Origin: G963666895 sp963666895
GTDB lineage: Bacteria; Desulfobacterota; Desulfovibrionia; Desulfovibrionales; Desulfovibrionaceae
Length of the DNA: 64,000 nucleotides
Direction: 5' to 3'
Assembly: GCA_963666895.2 (NCBI GenBank)
Contig: CAXXNS010000003.1
Span: 62,001 to 126,000 of the forward strand
Below the pieces are notes generated by a model, which worked only from the letters and a program-made list of their open reading frames with translations, was not told where the DNA came from and searched no databases. The stretch's first letter is position 1; every line of letters begins with the position of its first letter. The position numbers and the translations under genes are program-made. Below are positions 13,876 to 23,113 of this stretch, piece by piece.

Positions 13876-14997
13876 TCATTGGGCCCGGGCCAGGCTGCGG
13901 CGGAACAGGGCCAGGGCCAGGAGGAAAAATGCCGCGCCGATGCCCAAAATGGCCAGCAATCGGGGCCAAACCACGCCCAAACCCGCACCCCGGTAGAGAA
14001 TTGCCTGGGCCAGGCTGACGAAATGGGTGGTGGGCGCGATTTCCATGATGTGCTGGACCAGCACGGGCATGCTCTCCCGGGGCGTGATGCCGCCGGAGAG
14101 CATGTCCAGGGGCAGCAGGACCAGAATCATGAGCAGGCCCAACTGGGGCATGCTGCGGGCGATGGTGCCCAGCAGGATTCCCAGGGACGAGGCCGCGAAC
14201 ATCTGCAGCACCGTGCCCAGCAGGAACAGGGGGACGGACCCGGCGATGGGTACGTGGAGCGCGCCCTGGATGACCACGTAGATGGACAGGGACACGGCCG
14301 CCAGCAGGACCAGGGTCATGGACCATATCTTGGAGAGCATGATTTCCGGGGCGGACACGGGCATGACCATCAGGTGTTCCAGGGTGCCGTGCTCCCGCTC
14401 GCGCACCAGGGCCGCGCCCACCAGTACGATGGCCAGCATGGTGATGTTGTTGATGAGCTCCATGACGCTGCCGAACCACGAACTGGTCAGGTTGGGGTTG
14501 AAACGTACCCGGGTGGCCAGGCTGATGGGCAGGTCGGCCTGGCCGCGGTGGCCCTTCACGAACTCGCCGACCTCGGACAAGGCGATGTTCTGGATGTAGC
14601 CCGCGCCGATGAAGGCCTGGGTCATGCGCGTGGCGTCGATGTTCACCTGGATGTCCGGGGTGCGCCCGGCCAGCACGTCGTGTTCGAAGTCCGGCGGGAT
14701 GTCCAGGACAAAGGTGTAGCGGCCCGAGTCCAGGCCGGGGTCCATGTCCTGGGGCGCGATCAGCACGGGGTCCTTGAAATAAGGCGGGTAGAATGCGCTG
14801 GCGATGCGCTGGGACAGGGCGGAACGGTCCTGGTCCACCACGGCGATGGGCGCGTTGTGCAGCTCCAGGGAGGTGGCCTTGGACACGGCGTAGATGCCGC
14901 CGGTGAAGACCCAGACGATGAGGATGAGCAGGACCTTGTCCTTCCACAGGCTGTGGAGCTCCTTGATCCCCAGGCGGTAGATGTTGGACGGGCGCAT
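13876..14997 (-). CDS. yhhJ: ABC-2 type transporter permease (YhhJ-like)
   Basis: 373 residues. One N-terminal transmembrane helix (KVLLILIVWVFTGGIYAV), a ~150-residue periplasmic domain, then five hydrophobic segments ending near the C-terminus (LLAILGIGAAFFLLALALF): the ABC-2 permease pattern. It contains the EREHGTLEHLMVMPVS coupling motif typical of YhhJ/YbhS/YbhR. Last gene of a yhiI-rbbA-yhhJ operon; the start lies 1 nt beyond the rbbA stop. Partner of the RbbA-like fusion in an inner-membrane exporter. Confidence 0.85.
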   Translation of the reverse strand: MRPSNIYRLGIKELHSLWKDKVLLILIVWVFTGGIYAVSKATSLELHNAPIAVVDQDRSALSQRIASAFYPPYFKDPVLIAPQDMDPGLDSGRYTFVLDIPPDFEHDVLAGRTPDIQVNIDATRMTQAFIGAGYIQNIALSEVGEFVKGHRGQADLPISLATRVRFNPNLTSSWFGSVMELINNITMLAIVLVGAALVREREHGTLEHLMVMPVSAPEIMLSKIWSMTLVLLAAVSLSIYVVIQGALHVPIAGSVPLFLLGTVLQMFAASSLGILLGTIARSMPQLGLLMILVLLPLDMLSGGITPRESMPVLVQHIMEIAPTTHFVSLAQAILYRGAGLGVVWPRLLAILGIGAAFFLLALALFRRSLARAQ

Positions 14998-14998
14998 G

Positions 14999-17719
14999 CT
15001 ACTTCTCCTGCTTGCCCAACAGCAGTACGCTCAGGACCAGGAACACGGGGATGTAGGCGGCCAGGACCAGGAAGTCGTGGGTCAGGTCGCCCAGGCCCAG
15101 GGCCTTGGTGAACAGCCCCCGGCTGATGTTTAGGAAATAGGTGACCGGAAAGATTTTGCCGATGTAGATTCCGGGCCCCTCGATGGAGGAGACCGGGGTG
15201 GTCAGCCCGGAGAAGCTGACGCTCACCAGCAGGGTGGACACGGCCGTGGCGGCCAGGGCGGCCACCTGGGTTCTGGTGAAGCAGGAGGCCAGGAGCCCGA
15301 TGCCCGTGGTGGCGATGACGAAGAGCAGGGCGGCCAGGGTCAGGGCGGCGAAGCTGCCTTTGAGCGGCACCCCGAAGACGTACACGGCCAGGGCCACCAG
15401 GCCCGCGTAGGAGATCATGCTCAGGGCCACGTAGGCCAGCTGCTTGCCCATGAGGAATTCCAGCCGGGTGGTGGGGGTGGCGTACATGTTGATGATGCTT
15501 CCCAGCTCCTTTTCGCGCACCACGCCCAGGGCGGTCATGATGGAGGGGATGAAGATCAGCAGCAGGGGGATGACGGCCGGGACCATGGCGTCCAGGCTCT
15601 TGAAGTCCTGGTTGTAGCGGTAGCGGGCCTGGATTCCGGCCGCGTACAGGTCGGGCACGCTGCCCTGGGTGCGCAGGTAAAGCTGCTTGATGTACTGGAC
15701 GAGCAGGCCGTCCATGTAGCCCTTGATGGTCTCGCCCCGAAAGGGCATGGCCCCGTCGATCCATACGCCGATCTCCACGGACCGGCCCCGTTGCAGGTCG
15801 CGGCCGTAGTCCGGCGGAATCTCCACGGCCAGCGATATCTCGTTGCTGACCATGCGTTGGTCCAGCTCGGCCTGGTCACGGATGGGCGCATGCTCCACGA
15901 AGTAGCGCGACCCGGCCATGTTCCGGATGAAGTCCCGGCTCTCCGGGGACTGGTCGCGGTCCAGCACGGCGAAGGGCACGTCCTCCACGTCCATGGTGAT
16001 GCCGTAGCCCATGACGAAGAGCAGGATGACCGAACCCAGCAGGGACACGGTCAGCCGCACCGGGTCTCGCAGGATTTCCCAGGACTCGCGGCCCGCGTTG
16101 GCCCACAGCCGCCGGAAGCTGAAGCCCGGTTCCGGCCGGTCGTGGCGCGTGGCGGCCTGCGCGGGCGGAGGCTCCGGGGCGGCCTCGGAACCGGACGCGT
16201 CCTCCAGATAGGCGATGAAGGCCTGTTCCAGGTTTTCCTGGCCGCGCTCGGCCACCAGCTTGCCCGGGGCGTCGCAGGCCAGGACCTTGCCCGCGTGCAT
16301 GAGCGAGATGCGGTCGCAGCGTTCGCCCTCGTTCATGAAGTGGGTGGACACGAAGATGGTCACGCCCCGGTTGCGGGACAGGTCGATGAGAAGCTCCCAG
16401 AATTTGTCGCGGGCCACGGGGTCCACGCCCGAGGTGGGCTCGTCCAGGATGAGCATCTCCGGGTCGTGGATCACGGCCACGGCCAGGGACAGCCGCTGCT
16501 TGATGCCCAGGGGCAGGGCCTCGGGCTGGTCGTCCGCGTGGTCCTTGAGGTCGAAGCGCTCCAGCATCTCCTCCACCCGGGCCGGGACGCGCTTCTCCGG
16601 GATGCCGTAGAGCCGGGCGTGCAGGGTCAGGTTGTGGCGCACGGACAGCTCGCCGTACAGGGAGAAGGCCTGGGTCATGTAGCCCACGCGCTTGCGGGTT
16701 TCCAGGTCGTGGGCCCTGGCCGGGCGGCCGAACAGGAAGGCCGAGCCCTCACTCGGTTTGAGCAGCCCGGTGAGCATCTTCATGGTCGTGGTCTTGCCGC
16801 AGCCGTTGGAGCCCAGGAAGCCGAATATCTCGCCGCGCCGAATTTCAAAGTCCACCGTGTCCACGGCCGTGAAGCTGCCGAAGCGCATGGTCAGGCCCTT
16901 GGCCGTGATGGCCGGCTCCTCGTCGCCGTTCCCTGTGAACGGGGGGACCACCAGGGTCTTGTGCCCGCGCCTCCTGTCCTCGGGCAGCAGGTGGATGAAG
17001 GCCGCGTCCAGGTCGGCTTCGCCCGTGCGCTCCAGCAGCTCCCTCGGCGAGCCCGTGGCCAGGACCCGGCCGTCGTACATGGCCGCCAGCCAGTCGAACT
17101 CCTCGGCCTCTTCCATGTAGGCCGTGGCCACCACCACGCTCAGGCCCGGCCGCCGGTCCCGGATGCGCTGGATGAGCCGCCAGAACTGCCGCCTGGACAG
17201 TGGGTCCACGCCCGTGGTGGGCTCGTCCAGGATGAGCAGATCCGGGTCGTGGATCAGGGCGCAGCAGAGCCCGAGCTTCTGCTTCATGCCGCCGGACAGC
17301 TTCCCGGCCGGGCGGTCCGCGAACGGAGCCAGGCCGGTGCTCTCCAGGAGCTCGGCGATGCGCCGGGCCCGTTCCCCTCGCTTCTGGCCGAAGAGCTTGG
17401 CGAAGTAGTCGATGTTCTCCCGGATGGACAGGGTCATGTACAGGTTTTTGCCCAACCCCTGGGGCATGTAGGCGATGCGCGGGCAGATTCGGTTGCGGTG
17501 GCGCTTGTCGGCCATGCTCCCGCCCAGGACTTCCAGGTTTCCGGCCTGGAGCTTGCGCACCCCGGACAGCAGGGCCAGCAGGGTGGACTTGCCCACACCG
17601 TCCGGGCCGATGAGCCCGACCATGCGCCCGGCCGGAAGGGTCAAATCGTCCACGGCCAGGGCCGTCTTGCGGCCGTAGAGGTGGCGGACGCCCGTGAGCC
17701 GGGCGATGGGCTCGCTCAT
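14999..17719 (-). CDS. rbbA: RbbA-like fusion: two ABC ATPases plus ABC-2 permease
   Basis: 906 residues, the usual RbbA length. ABC domain 1: Walker A GPDGVGKST, signature LSGGMKQKL, Walker B LLILDEPTTGVDP. ABC domain 2: GSNGCGKTT, atypical signature LPLGIKQRL (as in other RbbA proteins) and MLILDEPTSGVDP. The C-terminal ~370 residues are an ABC-2 permease with an N-terminal helix, a periplasmic domain and the VREKELGSIINMYATP coupling motif. RbbA in E. coli is a ribosome-associated ATPase encoded with HlyD-like and YhhJ partners. The substrate of the exporter is unknown. It overlaps the upstream gene by 4 nt. Confidence 0.88.
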   Translation of the reverse strand: MSEPIARLTGVRHLYGRKTALAVDDLTLPAGRMVGLIGPDGVGKSTLLALLSGVRKLQAGNLEVLGGSMADKRHRNRICPRIAYMPQGLGKNLYMTLSIRENIDYFAKLFGQKRGERARRIAELLESTGLAPFADRPAGKLSGGMKQKLGLCCALIHDPDLLILDEPTTGVDPLSRRQFWRLIQRIRDRRPGLSVVVATAYMEEAEEFDWLAAMYDGRVLATGSPRELLERTGEADLDAAFIHLLPEDRRRGHKTLVVPPFTGNGDEEPAITAKGLTMRFGSFTAVDTVDFEIRRGEIFGFLGSNGCGKTTTMKMLTGLLKPSEGSAFLFGRPARAHDLETRKRVGYMTQAFSLYGELSVRHNLTLHARLYGIPEKRVPARVEEMLERFDLKDHADDQPEALPLGIKQRLSLAVAVIHDPEMLILDEPTSGVDPVARDKFWELLIDLSRNRGVTIFVSTHFMNEGERCDRISLMHAGKVLACDAPGKLVAERGQENLEQAFIAYLEDASGSEAAPEPPPAQAATRHDRPEPGFSFRRLWANAGRESWEILRDPVRLTVSLLGSVILLFVMGYGITMDVEDVPFAVLDRDQSPESRDFIRNMAGSRYFVEHAPIRDQAELDQRMVSNEISLAVEIPPDYGRDLQRGRSVEIGVWIDGAMPFRGETIKGYMDGLLVQYIKQLYLRTQGSVPDLYAAGIQARYRYNQDFKSLDAMVPAVIPLLLIFIPSIMTALGVVREKELGSIINMYATPTTRLEFLMGKQLAYVALSMISYAGLVALAVYVFGVPLKGSFAALTLAALLFVIATTGIGLLASCFTRTQVAALAATAVSTLLVSVSFSGLTTPVSSIEGPGIYIGKIFPVTYFLNISRGLFTKALGLGDLTHDFLVLAAYIPVFLVLSVLLLGKQEK

Positions 17720-18732
17720 TGTCCCTCGGTGGAATTGCCCGTCACCGGGGGCACCACTTCAGGTACCATGGCGGGCCAGTCCGCGTCCGGGTCCAGCCGC
17801 ACGTAGGCCACGCCGGGCAGGCCGGTCTTGACCTTCTTGGCGTGCAGGCGCAGCAGCTCGGGGTCGATGCGGACCTTGACCCGGAACATGAGCTTCTCGC
17901 GCTCGGTCTGGGTCTCCACGGACTTGGGCGTGAACTGGGCCTCGGGCGAGACGAAGCTCACCCTGGCCGGAATGGAGATGTCGGGCCGCGCGTCCAGCAC
18001 GATGCGCGCCTCGGCCCCGATGTCCACCAGGCCCGCCTTGCTCGTGGGCAGGAACAGGGTCATGTACACGTTCTCGATGTCCAGCAGGGTCAGCACCGCG
18101 CCCCCGGCGGCCAGGACCTCGCCGGGCTCGGCCAGGCGGTAGAGTACGCGGCTGTTGATGGGCGCGGTCAGGGTGGAGTCGTCGATCTGGGTCTGGATGA
18201 CGTCGCCCCCGGCCTTGGCCCGCTCCAGGGCGGCGGTGGCCTCGGCCAGCTGGGCCTGGGCCGCGTTCAAGAGGGCCGTGTCGGTCTTGACCTGGGTCTC
18301 GGCGTTGTCCGCGGTCTGCACGGACACCGCGCCCTGGGCGATGAGGTCGCGGTAGCGCTGCAAATCCTTGGTGGACAGCTTGAGCTGGCTGGTGCGTTGG
18401 GCAACGGCCGCCTCGGCCGCGGCCACCCCGTGCTCGGCCTGGGTCACGGCCGCGTTGGCCTCGCGCAGGTCGGCATCCAGGGTCTTGGTGTCCATGCGGG
18501 CCAGGACCTGGCCCTTGTCCACAAAGTCCCCTTCCTCCACGTCCACCTCCACCAGCCGCCCGGCCAGCTTGGTGGCCAGGTTGACCTCGGTGGCCTCGAT
18601 GCGGCCGTTGCCCGAGGCAAAGGCGTCCTGGGGTTCGACCTGGCGCAGGACGAGCCAGGCGGCCACGCCGCCCACGGCCACGACCAGGACGAGAAGCGAA
18701 AGGATCCAATGTTTGAGGCTGCTGCTGGGCAT
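17716..18732 (-). CDS. yhiI: HlyD-family membrane fusion protein (YhiI-like)
   Basis: 338 residues; the ATG at 18732 has CAGGAG upstream. One N-terminal membrane anchor (WILSLLVLVVAVGGVAAWLV), a split biotinyl-lipoyl domain (NLATKLAGRLVEVDVEEGDFV ... STLTAPINSRVLYRLAEPGE), a long coiled-coil hairpin (about 80-190), and beta-barrel and membrane-proximal domains. First gene of the export operon with rbbA and yhhJ. It would bridge the inner-membrane pump to an outer-membrane channel, which is not encoded here. Confidence 0.87.
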   Translation of the reverse strand: MPSSSLKHWILSLLVLVVAVGGVAAWLVLRQVEPQDAFASGNGRIEATEVNLATKLAGRLVEVDVEEGDFVDKGQVLARMDTKTLDADLREANAAVTQAEHGVAAAEAAVAQRTSQLKLSTKDLQRYRDLIAQGAVSVQTADNAETQVKTDTALLNAAQAQLAEATAALERAKAGGDVIQTQIDDSTLTAPINSRVLYRLAEPGEVLAAGGAVLTLLDIENVYMTLFLPTSKAGLVDIGAEARIVLDARPDISIPARVSFVSPEAQFTPKSVETQTEREKLMFRVKVRIDPELLRLHAKKVKTGLPGVAYVRLDPDADWPAMVPEVVPPVTGNSTEGQ

Positions 18733-18941
18733 GCGGACTCCTGTGGGAATTGTCTATCGTTGGTCACTATCCCAAAGGAATCTGTCTGTCGATAGGGCTC
18801 CAATCCTTGAAATAATTTCAAGAATTGAGGCAGGGCGGCGGATTTTCCCGGTGTTGCCTTGATTCCTGCTTTATGTTTTTAAATATAGTTGGAAGATTTC
18901 GGCTTAGACCATGAGCACCAAGCCATCAAAGGGGGGCGGCC

Positions 18942-20405
18942 ATGAGCAGACTCGTGGGCATGTTCGTCATTGCGGCGGCGTTGGCCTTGTCTTTTCCGGC
19001 CTGGGCCGAGGGCCCGTCCGGCACCCTGGTGGTCAGGAACCAGACCGACGCCACCATGGAGATCCTGCGCGACCGCGAACTCGGCCTGATCGTCAAGATT
19101 CCCGTGCGCACGGTCCTGGTCCTGGAAGGCTACCTGCCTCTGGGGCGGCACGAGGTCCAGGTCACGGCGCCCTGCGTCGCGGGCGTGGAGTACTATTTCG
19201 AGCCGTTCTGGGTTTCCGGCAACGCCACCGCGAGCAACGTGCTGGTCATCACCCCGGACAAGTTCGGCAAGAGCCTCATGTTCGACAAGCCTGACTGCGG
19301 CGTGGGCCCGGACATCGCGGACACCTACGGCCGCTGCGTGGAGTACGCCCAGAAGGCGCTTTACCAAGGCAGGCTCGGTGAGGAGAACGGGTGCAGGTTC
19401 AAGGGGGACATGTGGAGCGACAAGCTGGCCGTGCATATCGCCTGGTGCCTGGCCGCCCAGCCCGGGGAACTCGCGGCCAAGGCCAAGGCCCGGACCGAGG
19501 CCCTGGCCCGGTGCGAGGCCGACAAGAGCAAGCGGCCGTGGTGCGAGGAGTACGCCCGCGAGGCCAGCACACAGTCCACCGTGGCCAATGTTCACGGATG
19601 CGGCTTCTCGGGTGAGCTCTGGAACGCCGAGGTCGCGGTCCATTACGACTACTGCATGGCCGTGGACCGGGAAGAGGCCCAAGGGGCCCAGGCCTCCAGG
19701 GCCAAGGCCGTCCAGGATTGCCTGGACGAGCGGACCTTGGACCTCTTCTGCGAGAATTTCGCGGCCGCCTGCGTGCGGATGCAGCAGGACAACCTGGACC
19801 AGGGCTGCGGCCTGGAGGGCGCCGCATGGACCCTGGAGAGTGCCGTGCATTATGAGGCCTGTATCCAGGCCGGGCAGGAGGACGCGGAAAAGAGCCTGGC
19901 CGCCCAGCAGGCCATGCTCGACCAGTGCCGGGAGCGGAAGGAGCGGGAAAAGGCCGAGGAGCAGGCCCGGCAGGACGCTCTCGATACCCGCTGCGGGGCC
20001 TACGCCGACCAGGCCGTGGCCCAGTACAACGAAAGCCAAAGCCTGGGTTGCGGCTTCCGCGGCGACCGCTGGCTGCCGGACTACGGCGCCCATTACAACT
20101 GGTGCCTGGGCGCCACGGACCAGCAGACCGGGTACGAGGCCAGCGAGCGCCAGAAGGAGCTGGACGCCTGCCGCGCCAAGATGTCCCGCGAAGGCACCTG
20201 CCGCCAGTACGCCAACACGGCCGTGGATCAGTACGCGACCAGCCAGGCCATGGGCTGCGGGTTTGGCGGGGACCGCTGGCAGGACAACTACGACAATCAT
20301 TTCAACTGGTGCATGGGAGCGACCGACCAGCAGACCGTGTACGAGACCACCGAGAGGCAGAAGGCGCTGGCCGCCTGCGCATCCCGTGCGAATCAGAACA
20401 ACTGA
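18942..20405 (+). CDS. Secreted protein with five Cys-rich repeats
   Basis: 487 residues with signal peptide MSRLVGMFVIAAALALSFPAWA. An N-terminal ~100-residue beta-rich domain (GTLVVRNQTDATMEIL...FGKSLMFDKPDCGV) is followed by five ~68-residue repeats. The repeat pattern is C-x2-(Y/F)A-x12-14-GC-x3-G-x2-W-x6-H-x3-C-x16-20-C, so four cysteines, one Trp and one His are conserved per unit. A glutamate/arginine-rich insert lengthens repeat 3. Four Cys per unit suggests two disulfides per repeat in the periplasm or outside the cell. I recognise no named family. A shorter paralog follows 11 nt downstream and the two form an operon. Confidence 0.75.
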   Translation: MSRLVGMFVIAAALALSFPAWAEGPSGTLVVRNQTDATMEILRDRELGLIVKIPVRTVLVLEGYLPLGRHEVQVTAPCVAGVEYYFEPFWVSGNATASNVLVITPDKFGKSLMFDKPDCGVGPDIADTYGRCVEYAQKALYQGRLGEENGCRFKGDMWSDKLAVHIAWCLAAQPGELAAKAKARTEALARCEADKSKRPWCEEYAREASTQSTVANVHGCGFSGELWNAEVAVHYDYCMAVDREEAQGAQASRAKAVQDCLDERTLDLFCENFAAACVRMQQDNLDQGCGLEGAAWTLESAVHYEACIQAGQEDAEKSLAAQQAMLDQCRERKEREKAEEQARQDALDTRCGAYADQAVAQYNESQSLGCGFRGDRWLPDYGAHYNWCLGATDQQTGYEASERQKELDACRAKMSREGTCRQYANTAVDQYATSQAMGCGFGGDRWQDNYDNHFNWCMGATDQQTVYETTERQKALAACASRANQNN

Positions 20406-20416
20406 CAGGAGGCGCC

Positions 20417-21692
20417 GTGAACCGATTCGTCAGCTGCTGCAACGTGATGGTTCTCGCCGCGGTTCTGGTTTCGGGGTCGTTCGTTTCGGCCCGGGCCGAG
20501 GGCCCGTCCGGCACGCTGGTGGTCAGGAACCAGACCGACGCCACCATCTCCGTGATCCGGAACAGCTACCTTGGAAGCGAAACCGTGATCCCGCCGGACT
20601 CGGTGGTCGTGCTGGATGGCTGGCTCAAGACCGGGAACACCTCGGTCCAGGTCAATGCGCTCTGCGTGGAGGGCACCTCGGGATACACCCAGGATTACTG
20701 GGTGTCCGGGGAGGCCGCCACGACCCAGGTGCTGGTCGTCAATCCCGACAATTTCGGCAAGAGCATCATGTTCGACAAGCCGGGCTGCGGCGTGGCCCGC
20801 GAGGACGCGGCCGAGCAGGCCCGGTGCCTGGCCTATGCCCAGAAGGCCATGGCCCAGCTCAGCCGGAGCATGGACCTGAAGTGCAGGTTCAAGGGAGCCA
20901 AGTGGAGCCGGAAGCGCCAGGAGCATCTGGACTGGTGCCTGACCGTGGGGCCGGAGCAGGCCGCGGCCATGGAGCGGGCCCGGGACGAGGAAATGGCCCA
21001 GTGCGTGGCCAACAAGGAGAAGGCGCCCTGGTGCGAGGAGTACGCCATGGAGTCCGTGCTCCAGTACCAGCGCGCCGTGGACGGCAATTGTCGGCAGGAG
21101 GGTACGTTGTGGAGCGGCGACTACGGGACCCATTACGATTTCTGCATGAATTTCAGCCAGAACAGGACCCAGAATGAACTGGGCGCTCGGGAGGCGCAAC
21201 TGGCGGAGTGCGCCGAGCAAAAGGAGCGGGACGGATTCTGCAAGGACTACGCGGCCAGGGCCCAAAAGATGTATCGGGCCAGCCTGGACATGAAGTGCGA
21301 CTTCACGGGCGCGGATTGGAGCGATGATTTCGACGATCACTACGAATACTGCCTCCAGGCCACCGACGAGTATGCCGAGCAATACCTGGCCGCCTGCCGC
21401 CAGGCTAAGCTCGACAAGTGCCGGGAGCAGTGGGGAGCGGGAAAAGGACGAGGGGGACGAGGTGGACCCCTTGAAGGCCCAGCGCTGCCAGGGCTACGCC
21501 ACCACCGCGGTGGAGCAGTTCAAGGTCGCCGATTCCATGGAGTGCGGCTATTGGGGGGTGCTCTGGAACGGGAACCCCGAAGTCCACGTCGAGTGGTGCA
21601 TGGGAGTGACCAACGAGCAGCTCATCGACGCGAGCAACTCCCGGCAGGCGGCCCTGTATCAGTGCATCGAGCGCAAGAACCAGGGGAACTGA
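20417..21692 (+). pseudogene. Frameshifted paralog of the Cys-rich repeat protein (four repeats)
   Basis: GTG start at 20417 with AGGAGG upstream. Signal peptide plus the same N-terminal domain (EGPSGTLVVRNQTDAT... is nearly identical to the upstream gene) and four C-x2-YA ... GC/KC ... W ... H-x3-C repeats. In the third repeat the frame breaks at the G-run 21431-21434. Removing one G restores CREQWEREKDEGDEV and the fourth repeat (CQGYATTAVEQFKVADSMEC...) through the stop at 21690-21692. Without correction the frame runs to 21700 with an unrelated tail. A single homopolymer indel could be a sequencing error, slippage, or true inactivation; the rest is well preserved. Confidence 0.65.
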
Positions 21693-21696
21693 CGGC

Positions 21697-22122
21697 CTAG
21701 CGCAGCCAGTAGCCCACCACGCGCCATTGGTCGTCCGGCTCCAGGAACAGGACCACCAGCTCCTCCACGGGCGCGTTCTCGTAGTCGGTGCGGTACTGGA
21801 CAAAGGCGTAGAGCCCGGGCGGCACGTTCTCGGGGTCGCGCTGCAGGCGCTTCTGGTCAGGGGCGCGCCAGGTGCTCCTGCCCAGCTGCTGCCGGATGCC
21901 GGTCATCTGCTCGACCCATTCCTCCTGCCCCACGCCTTCCCGCATCTGGTTTCCGCTGGTGTCCCAGGCGTCGGCAAAGGCGTCGTGGTCCATGAAGGAC
22001 AGCCATGCCTCGGAGGCCAGGCGGGCCTGTTCCAGGAGGTCTTCGTCGCTTTGGGCGGCCACGGGCAGGCTGGTGAGCAGGAGCGTCGCGATCAGGAAGG
22101 CGGCCAGGGGCAGGTGTTTCAT
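21697..22122 (-). CDS. DUF4019-family secreted protein
   Basis: 141 residues from the Met at 22122 (MKHLPLAAFLIATLLL...VAAQ signal peptide); the 16 residues upstream in frame overlap the next gene and lack signal character. The body (EQARLASEAWLSFMDHDAFADAWDTSG, WVEQMTGIRQQLGRSTWR, GLYAFVQYRTDYENA, EELVVLFLEPDDQWRVVGYW) matches the DUF4019 pattern of small periplasmic proteins. Function unknown. It converges with the Cys-rich repeat genes, ending 4 nt from the stop at 21692. Confidence 0.7.
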   Translation of the reverse strand: MKHLPLAAFLIATLLLTSLPVAAQSDEDLLEQARLASEAWLSFMDHDAFADAWDTSGNQMREGVGQEEWVEQMTGIRQQLGRSTWRAPDQKRLQRDPENVPPGLYAFVQYRTDYENAPVEELVVLFLEPDDQWRVVGYWLR

Positions 22123-22129
22123 GGGGTTC

Positions 22130-22363
22130 TCACAAGGGTTCGGGATCGTCTTGGCTCGTGTCCGGGACATACTCTAGGATATCCCCGGGCTGGCAGTCCA
22201 GGGCCTTGCAGATGGCCTCCAGGGTGGAGAAGCGCACCGCCTTGGCCCGGCCCGCCTTGAGCACGGACAGGTTTTGCGGGGTGATTCCCACGGCTTCGGC
22301 CAGGTCCTTGGAGGCCGTCTTGCAGCGGGCCAGGACCACGTCCAGATTGACGACGATGGGCAT
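22130..22363 (-). CDS. XRE-family regulator paired with DUF2975 protein
   Basis: 77 residues from the ATG at 22363 with an AGGAGGGAC ribosome site. A compact HTH of the YozG/HTH_26 type: MPIVVNLDVVLARCKTASKD, LAEAVGITPQNLSVLKAG, FSTLEAICKALDCQPGDIL. It sits 8 nt after the DUF2975 gene on the same strand. DUF2975 membrane proteins and this HTH type are commonly adjacent, suggesting the HTH regulates the pair. Confidence 0.8.
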   Translation of the reverse strand: MPIVVNLDVVLARCKTASKDLAEAVGITPQNLSVLKAGRAKAVRFSTLEAICKALDCQPGDILEYVPDTSQDDPEPL

Positions 22364-22371
22364 GGTCCCTC

Positions 22372-22926
22372 CTAGATGGTCAGCAGGGATTCGTCCTGCA
22401 GTTCGCGGGCCTGGTCCATGATGTGGGCCACTACGATGATGGTCAGGGCCGTGACGATCATGGTCAGGTTGGAGGCGTCCAGGCCGATGATGAGCATGCC
22501 TTGGCCCGGAGGGTTGCTCGCGGTCAGGGCCACGGACATGAGCCCGCCGACCACGGGCGCCAGCAGTTCGCGCGTCAGCAGGAAGATGCCCGCGCGCCTG
22601 ATGCGCCGCACCCCGGGGGACGTGAACAGACGGCCCTGGGAAAACTCCTTGAACAGTGCGGCCAGGTTCCAGAGCACTGCGCAGGTCAGCAGGGTGGGCA
22701 CCAGGGAAACCGCGAACCCCAGGGCCTTGGTCAGCAGGGTCACGTTGACCACGGCCTCGGCGATGCCCTCGGTGACGCCGAAGGGCAGGATCTGGACCGC
22801 GCCCTGGCTGGCGAGCACGGCCTTCAGGTTCAGGAACAGCAGGGCCGAGAACAGGGGCAGGGCGACGAGCCCGGCCAGGAATATCCAGTGCAGGATGCGG
22901 CTGAGGCGGGTGGCGTTGAACGGCAT
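22372..22926 (-). CDS. DUF2975 membrane protein
   Basis: 184 residues with four hydrophobic segments (WIFLAGLVALPLFSALLFL; ALGFAVSLVPTLLTCAVLW; LLAPVVGGLMSVALTA; LTMIVTALTIIVVAHIM) and the DUF2975 elements LFKEFSQGRLFTSPGVRRIRR before the third and AHIMDQARELQDESLLTI at the C-terminus. Function of the family is unknown. Co-transcribed with the HTH gene at 22130. Confidence 0.78.
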   Translation of the reverse strand: MPFNATRLSRILHWIFLAGLVALPLFSALLFLNLKAVLASQGAVQILPFGVTEGIAEAVVNVTLLTKALGFAVSLVPTLLTCAVLWNLAALFKEFSQGRLFTSPGVRRIRRAGIFLLTRELLAPVVGGLMSVALTASNPPGQGMLIIGLDASNLTMIVTALTIIVVAHIMDQARELQDESLLTI

Positions 22927-23048
22927 GGGTGTTTCTCCTTTTGGCGCAAGTGCCGTGAGTTCGTTGTTGATGGAGATGTGCCAAGCTTATTATCGTTTGT
23001 CAATAAGTTTTTCACGACTAGGAGTAATTCACTTTCGCAAAACAACAA

Positions 23049-23077
23049 GAAAAAGGCCCCGGGAAATCCCGGGGCCT
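23049..23077 (-). terminator. Terminator of the oxidoreductase operon
   Basis: AGGCCCCGGG-AAAT-CCCGGGGCCT with a T5 run on the minus strand, 37 nt past the ferredoxin-like gene stop. Confidence 0.8.
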
Positions 23078-23113
23078 TGTTTTAGGGCCGTGGCCGAACC
23101 GATGGGAATCGGG

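Noticed and set aside
13757..18795. Very long plus-strand ORFs antisense to the ABC operon
   Set aside because: High-GC shadow frames; the minus strand carries clear ABC, HlyD and permease motifs with ribosome sites.
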